Shown piece after piece: positions 14,858 through 18,072 of a DNA stretch of 18,072 bases; the first letter of the stretch is position 1, and every line of letters begins with the position of its first letter. This DNA comes from Acidimicrobiaceae bacterium (GTDB lineage: Bacteria; Actinomycetota; Acidimicrobiia; Acidimicrobiales; UBA8592), in assembly GCA_002715405.1 (NCBI GenBank), contig PAZD01000008.1, positions 6,745 through 24,816 on the forward strand. Direction: 5' to 3'. The position numbers and the translations under genes were made by a program. The notes under the pieces are model-generated. The model had not been told where the DNA came from. It made no database searches and saw only the letters and a program-made list of their open reading frames with translations.

Positions 14858-16486
14858 ATGAATGAATTCTCTGATGTATATACGTTTCCTGACCTTCTCG
14901 TTCGGGCAGTGAATCGGGCAGGAGATGACGATGCTATTTTATTTCCAGATCAAAGTTTTACATATTCTCAGTTATATGAGCGTGCAGTTAACTCTGCGCG
15001 TTCACTAATGGCATTAGGTATAGGATCAGGAGATCACGTAGGTATTCTGATGTCAAACTGTCAGGAATTCGTTGATATTTTTTTAGGAGCACAACTGATC
15101 GGGGCGTGGCCGGTTCCAATAAATGCCCGATATAAGTCAGCAGAACTAAATTACGTTATTAGAAATGCAGACTTAAAGACATTATTCACTACAGATCGTA
15201 TTGTTGAGCATGTCGATTTTGTTTCGTTATTGGGGGAAGCTTTCCCAAGCCTCTCTGATCAGAGAGATCCTTCTAAGCTTCAGATAGATGATGCACCAGT
15301 TCTTGAGAGCATTATACTTTTCGGAGAGCGCTCGCCACGAGGAATGATGGAACAAGAAACCTTCCATGGGATAGCCTCTGAGACTGATGAATCTGAAATT
15401 GAACTTGCACGTTCTAGGATCGCCATTCGAGATGTAGCAATGATGATGTATACCTCCGGAACTACCGCGATGCCGAAAGGGTGTCCGATATCTCACGAAG
15501 CACTTATAAGACCAGCAATTGAAGCTGGCAGAACCAGATTTTTTTTAGAGAAGCATGATCGCATGTGGGACCCACTGCCCATGTTTCATATGAGCTTTGT
15601 TCTTCCACTAATCGCTTGTATGGACGCTGGTGCTGCACTTTTAACTATGGAATATTTTGAACCAGAATTATCTATTGAGTATATGGAGAGAGAAAAAGCA
15701 ACAGTAAACTTTGCGAGCTTTCCAACGATTACCGAAGCTATTTTAAATCATCCGAATTATGACGCTGATAAGCTTCCCATCCGAATTGTAAACAACGTGG
15801 GGCCTTCAAAAATGCTTCTTTCCATGCAAGAGAGAATGCCAAACACCACTCAAATTAGTGCATACGGAATGACTGAGTGTGGAGGAGTTTCTTGTTTCGG
15901 TGATATTAATGACAGTTTAGAGAAACGAACTGAAACCAGTGGGAAGCCATTCAGAGGCATTGAAATGCAAATACGTGATATAGAGACTGACGTAGTTCTC
16001 GGTGTTGATGAAGTAGGAGAAATACTTGTTCGTGGATATTGCGTGTTTGAAGGGTACTACAAAGATCCTGAAAAAAACGCAGAGGCATTTACCGAGGATG
16101 GATGGTTTCGAACAGGTGATATCTGCTCAATTGACGAAGAAGGAAGAGTTACTTACAGGTCACGGTTAAAGGACATGCTGAAAGTTGGGGGAGAAAATGT
16201 TGCTGCTGCCGAGATAGAAGGTTTGCTATCTGGGCATCCTGCGGTTGTTCTAGCTCAAGTCGTTTCGGCCCCAGACGAAAAATATATGGAAGTTCCAGCA
16301 GCATACATTCAGCTTCTAGAAGGAGAAACTCTCTCAGCGGAAGAAATAGTTGAATTTTGCCAAGGAAAGATAGCAAGCTTTAAAATTCCACATCACGTGC
16401 GTTTCGTCTCAGAATGGCCGATGTCTGCTACAAAAATCCAAAAGGTTAGATTAAGGGAAATGATTACTAGGGAACTGGAAAGCTAG
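14858..16486 (+). CDS. Acyl-CoA synthetase, AMP-binding (ANL) family
   Basis: 542 residues from the ATG at 14858, preferred over a TTG at 14816 because AAAGG lies nine to ten bases upstream and the paralog at 1797 aligns from this region. The phosphate loop is YTSGTTAMPKG, again with Ala. ISAYGMTECGG is the adenine motif. The hinge GDICSIDEEGRV is followed by SRLKDMLKVGGENVAAAEIE, and Lys526 (ATKIQK) is the C-terminal catalytic residue. It is clearly the sister of the synthetase at 1797: the last 110 residues of the two read almost in register, with MSGTKIKK against MSATKIQK. The two probably activate related acids. It is divergent from the NTF2-like gene with a 51-base gap that has to hold promoters for both. 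Confidence 0.94.
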   Translation: MNEFSDVYTFPDLLVRAVNRAGDDDAILFPDQSFTYSQLYERAVNSARSLMALGIGSGDHVGILMSNCQEFVDIFLGAQLIGAWPVPINARYKSAELNYVIRNADLKTLFTTDRIVEHVDFVSLLGEAFPSLSDQRDPSKLQIDDAPVLESIILFGERSPRGMMEQETFHGIASETDESEIELARSRIAIRDVAMMMYTSGTTAMPKGCPISHEALIRPAIEAGRTRFFLEKHDRMWDPLPMFHMSFVLPLIACMDAGAALLTMEYFEPELSIEYMEREKATVNFASFPTITEAILNHPNYDADKLPIRIVNNVGPSKMLLSMQERMPNTTQISAYGMTECGGVSCFGDINDSLEKRTETSGKPFRGIEMQIRDIETDVVLGVDEVGEILVRGYCVFEGYYKDPEKNAEAFTEDGWFRTGDICSIDEEGRVTYRSRLKDMLKVGGENVAAAEIEGLLSGHPAVVLAQVVSAPDEKYMEVPAAYIQLLEGETLSAEEIVEFCQGKIASFKIPHHVRFVSEWPMSATKIQKVRLREMITRELES

Positions 16487-16502
16487 CAATTAAGTAGCTG
16501 AA

Positions 16503-18041
16503 TCATTCTGTTTTTTTGCGGAGTTCCCTTTTGAGTATTTTTCCGGTGGGAGCTTTTGGTAGCTCGTTAACGAATTGAACTATTCTTGGTTTCTGATAAC
16601 TTGCTAAGTTCTCTTTAGCTGTTTGGATGATTTCAGTTTCGTCAACATCTCGACCCGGTTTCAAAACAACAAATGCTTTAACTGATTCGCCCCACTCGTC
16701 GTCTGGAATACCAACGACTGCTACTTCTAGAACAGCATCATTTTTCGCTATTGCTTCTTCTACCTGAACCGAATATATATTCTCACCCCCAGAGATAATC
16801 ATGTCTTTAGCTCTGTCTACGATAAAGCAATAGCCTTCTTCGTCCCAAGTTGCAATATCGCCGGTCCACATCCATCCATCTCGAATGGTCTCTTCTGTTA
16901 GATCAGGACGTTGGAAATATCCGAGCATATTTGCAGGAGATTTCACGATAATTTCACCTGGGGTTTTACCATCCTTTGGAACCGTATTCCCTTGACTATT
17001 AACAATTTTGATCTGGGTTACGAAACCCTCACGTCCACATGAGCGGAGTCTTTCGGTTCGGTATCTATCTTGAATCGCCCGAATATGATCCTCTTGAGAT
17101 AAGAATGTCATCGTTGTACCTTCAGTTTGCCCATATCCCTGTATGAGTGTGCACGGAAAAGCTTCTAGGGCTTCAGCAATTACGCGGCTAGGCATCGGGC
17201 CTCCGCCGTATTGGATGTTCCTAAGAGAGCTCAGATCATATTCTTCAAAGTTGTCAACTGCCATCATCCAATTGAGCATTGTTGTGACTCCAAGGAAAGC
17301 GGAGACTTTTTCTTTAGAAATAAGCTCTAAGGCTAATTCCGGTTCGAAATTCATTAGTACTAATGGGCAGCCATGAGCTTGGTAGTTCATTGCAAGAACG
17401 ACTGGGATATGAAACATTTGACCGGTCAGCATATAAACGTCCGAAGGAACAATTCGTTCAGCCACAGTTTGGTTAAGCATCCCATACCAAACTGATTTGT
17501 GGGAATGTAGAGCACCCTTCGACTCTCCAGTAGTTCCACCGGTGTAGAGAATAAAGAGTGGATCATCATCCCCTATAAATTGAGATTCTTCTGGTTCATC
17601 CTGACTGCTATCTGCGATCAGTTCTTTGAAACTCCCATCACTATTTTCACCAAACTCAAACCAATGATTTATTGATGTTTGGCTATTCATCAATGCTGTC
17701 CTTTCCTGGCTAAAGGCGTCTTCAGAGATAAGTGCTTTCGGTGAGCCATTCTCGATTATTTTTAGTAATTCAGTAATGGATAATCGCCAGTTCATCGGTT
17801 GAGCAATTAATCCAACCCGTCCACAAGCATAGAAAGTGGCAAGATTCTCAATTGCATTTTGACTTAATATCGCTACTCGATCTCCTTTTCTTAGTCCAAG
17901 GCTTAAAAGCGCATTAGCCAATTTTCTGATTAAGCAATCGAAGTCGCCATAGTTAATTCGTTGATCTTTGGACGCATCAATTACAGCTTGGTTTTCAGGA
18001 GTTAAACGAGCCCATTTCTGAGGTATAAAGCCTATATTCAT
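16503..18041 (-). CDS. Acyl-CoA synthetase, AMP-binding (ANL) family, long-chain/medium-chain-like
   Basis: 512 residues. The phosphate loop is LYTGGTTGESKG, with Gly in place of Ser and SKG in place of PKG, a variant seen in some fatty acid and cyclohexane-carboxylate-type ligases. IQGYGQTEG is the adenine motif, TGDIATWDEEGYCFIVDRAKD the hinge, and Lys501 in TGKILKRELR the catalytic residue. It is more distant from the other three than the 1797/14858 pair are from each other. The start has no good Shine-Dalgarno sequence (ACAAATTAA before the ATG). It converges with the synthetase at 14858 across a 16-base gap with no clear terminator. Substrate unknown. Confidence 0.95.
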   Translation of the reverse strand: MNIGFIPQKWARLTPENQAVIDASKDQRINYGDFDCLIRKLANALLSLGLRKGDRVAILSQNAIENLATFYACGRVGLIAQPMNWRLSITELLKIIENGSPKALISEDAFSQERTALMNSQTSINHWFEFGENSDGSFKELIADSSQDEPEESQFIGDDDPLFILYTGGTTGESKGALHSHKSVWYGMLNQTVAERIVPSDVYMLTGQMFHIPVVLAMNYQAHGCPLVLMNFEPELALELISKEKVSAFLGVTTMLNWMMAVDNFEEYDLSSLRNIQYGGGPMPSRVIAEALEAFPCTLIQGYGQTEGTTMTFLSQEDHIRAIQDRYRTERLRSCGREGFVTQIKIVNSQGNTVPKDGKTPGEIIVKSPANMLGYFQRPDLTEETIRDGWMWTGDIATWDEEGYCFIVDRAKDMIISGGENIYSVQVEEAIAKNDAVLEVAVVGIPDDEWGESVKAFVVLKPGRDVDETEIIQTAKENLASYQKPRIVQFVNELPKAPTGKILKRELRKKTE

Positions 18042-18072
18042 TTAATTTGTCGAGATAAAAGATTCATTGGAT

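Noticed and set aside
16481..16516. AGCTA/TAGCT hairpin followed by a T-run as a terminator
   Set aside because: The stem is only five pairs and the T-run starts ten bases later, inside the opposite gene.
1..18072. Open frames opposite the real genes, plus tRNA, CRISPR and insertion sequences
   Set aside because: The antisense frames have no family motifs or ribosome binding sites and lie inside confidently identified genes. I saw no cloverleaf, no spaced repeats and no terminal inverted repeats with a transposase.

Overview
The window is 18 kb of densely packed bacterial DNA: no introns, clear AGGAGG-type ribosome binding sites, ATGA stop/start overlaps and intergenic gaps mostly under 130 bp. 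It is moderately AT-rich. Many paralogous acyl-CoA enzymes, two P450s with a small ferredoxin, and a DUF35/thiolase-like pair suggest an uncultivated, probably marine or aquatic, actinobacterial (Acidimicrobiia-like) or SAR202-like Chloroflexota genome. That placement is a low-confidence inference. I saw no tRNA, rRNA, CRISPR, transposase or phage gene.

Layout. Left (1-3464): a partial MaoC/FAS1-like dehydratase running off the left edge and overlapping a cupin gene (both minus), a short-chain dehydrogenase (plus), and an acyl-CoA synthetase (minus). Centre (3530-10386, all plus): a recognisable promoter, then a tightly coupled run. This consists of an unrecognised tandem-repeat protein, a zinc-ribbon/OB-fold DUF35 protein, an acyl-CoA synthetase and a thiolase-like protein without the usual cysteines, followed by P450, ferredoxin and a second P450. 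Right (10423-18041): a cupin paralog whose 5' end is broken by a stop codon and, upstream of it, a haem-oxygenase-like diiron enzyme (both minus). Then come acyl-CoA dehydrogenase, short-chain dehydrogenase and a carboxymuconolactone-decarboxylase-like gene (plus), an NTF2/SnoaL-like gene (minus), and two more acyl-CoA synthetases (one plus, one minus).

Together the genes look like a pathway that activates one or several carboxylic acids as CoA thioesters (four synthetases). The ring or chain would be oxidised by P450/ferredoxin and perhaps by the diiron enzyme. Acyl-CoA dehydrogenase and a MaoC-type hydratase would then act, alcohols or ketones would be interconverted by two SDRs, and a C-C bond cleaved by the DUF35/thiolase-like pair. 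This resembles in outline the degradation of steroid side chains, terpenoids or other cyclic acids, but the substrate cannot be read from the sequence.

The items most worth a second look are the tandem-repeat protein of unknown family heading the central operon, the diiron enzyme with a full ligand set in an operon with a cupin, the Cys-less thiolase-like protein with its DUF35 partner, the tandem P450 pair with unusual active-site motifs, and the in-frame stop in the second cupin gene.
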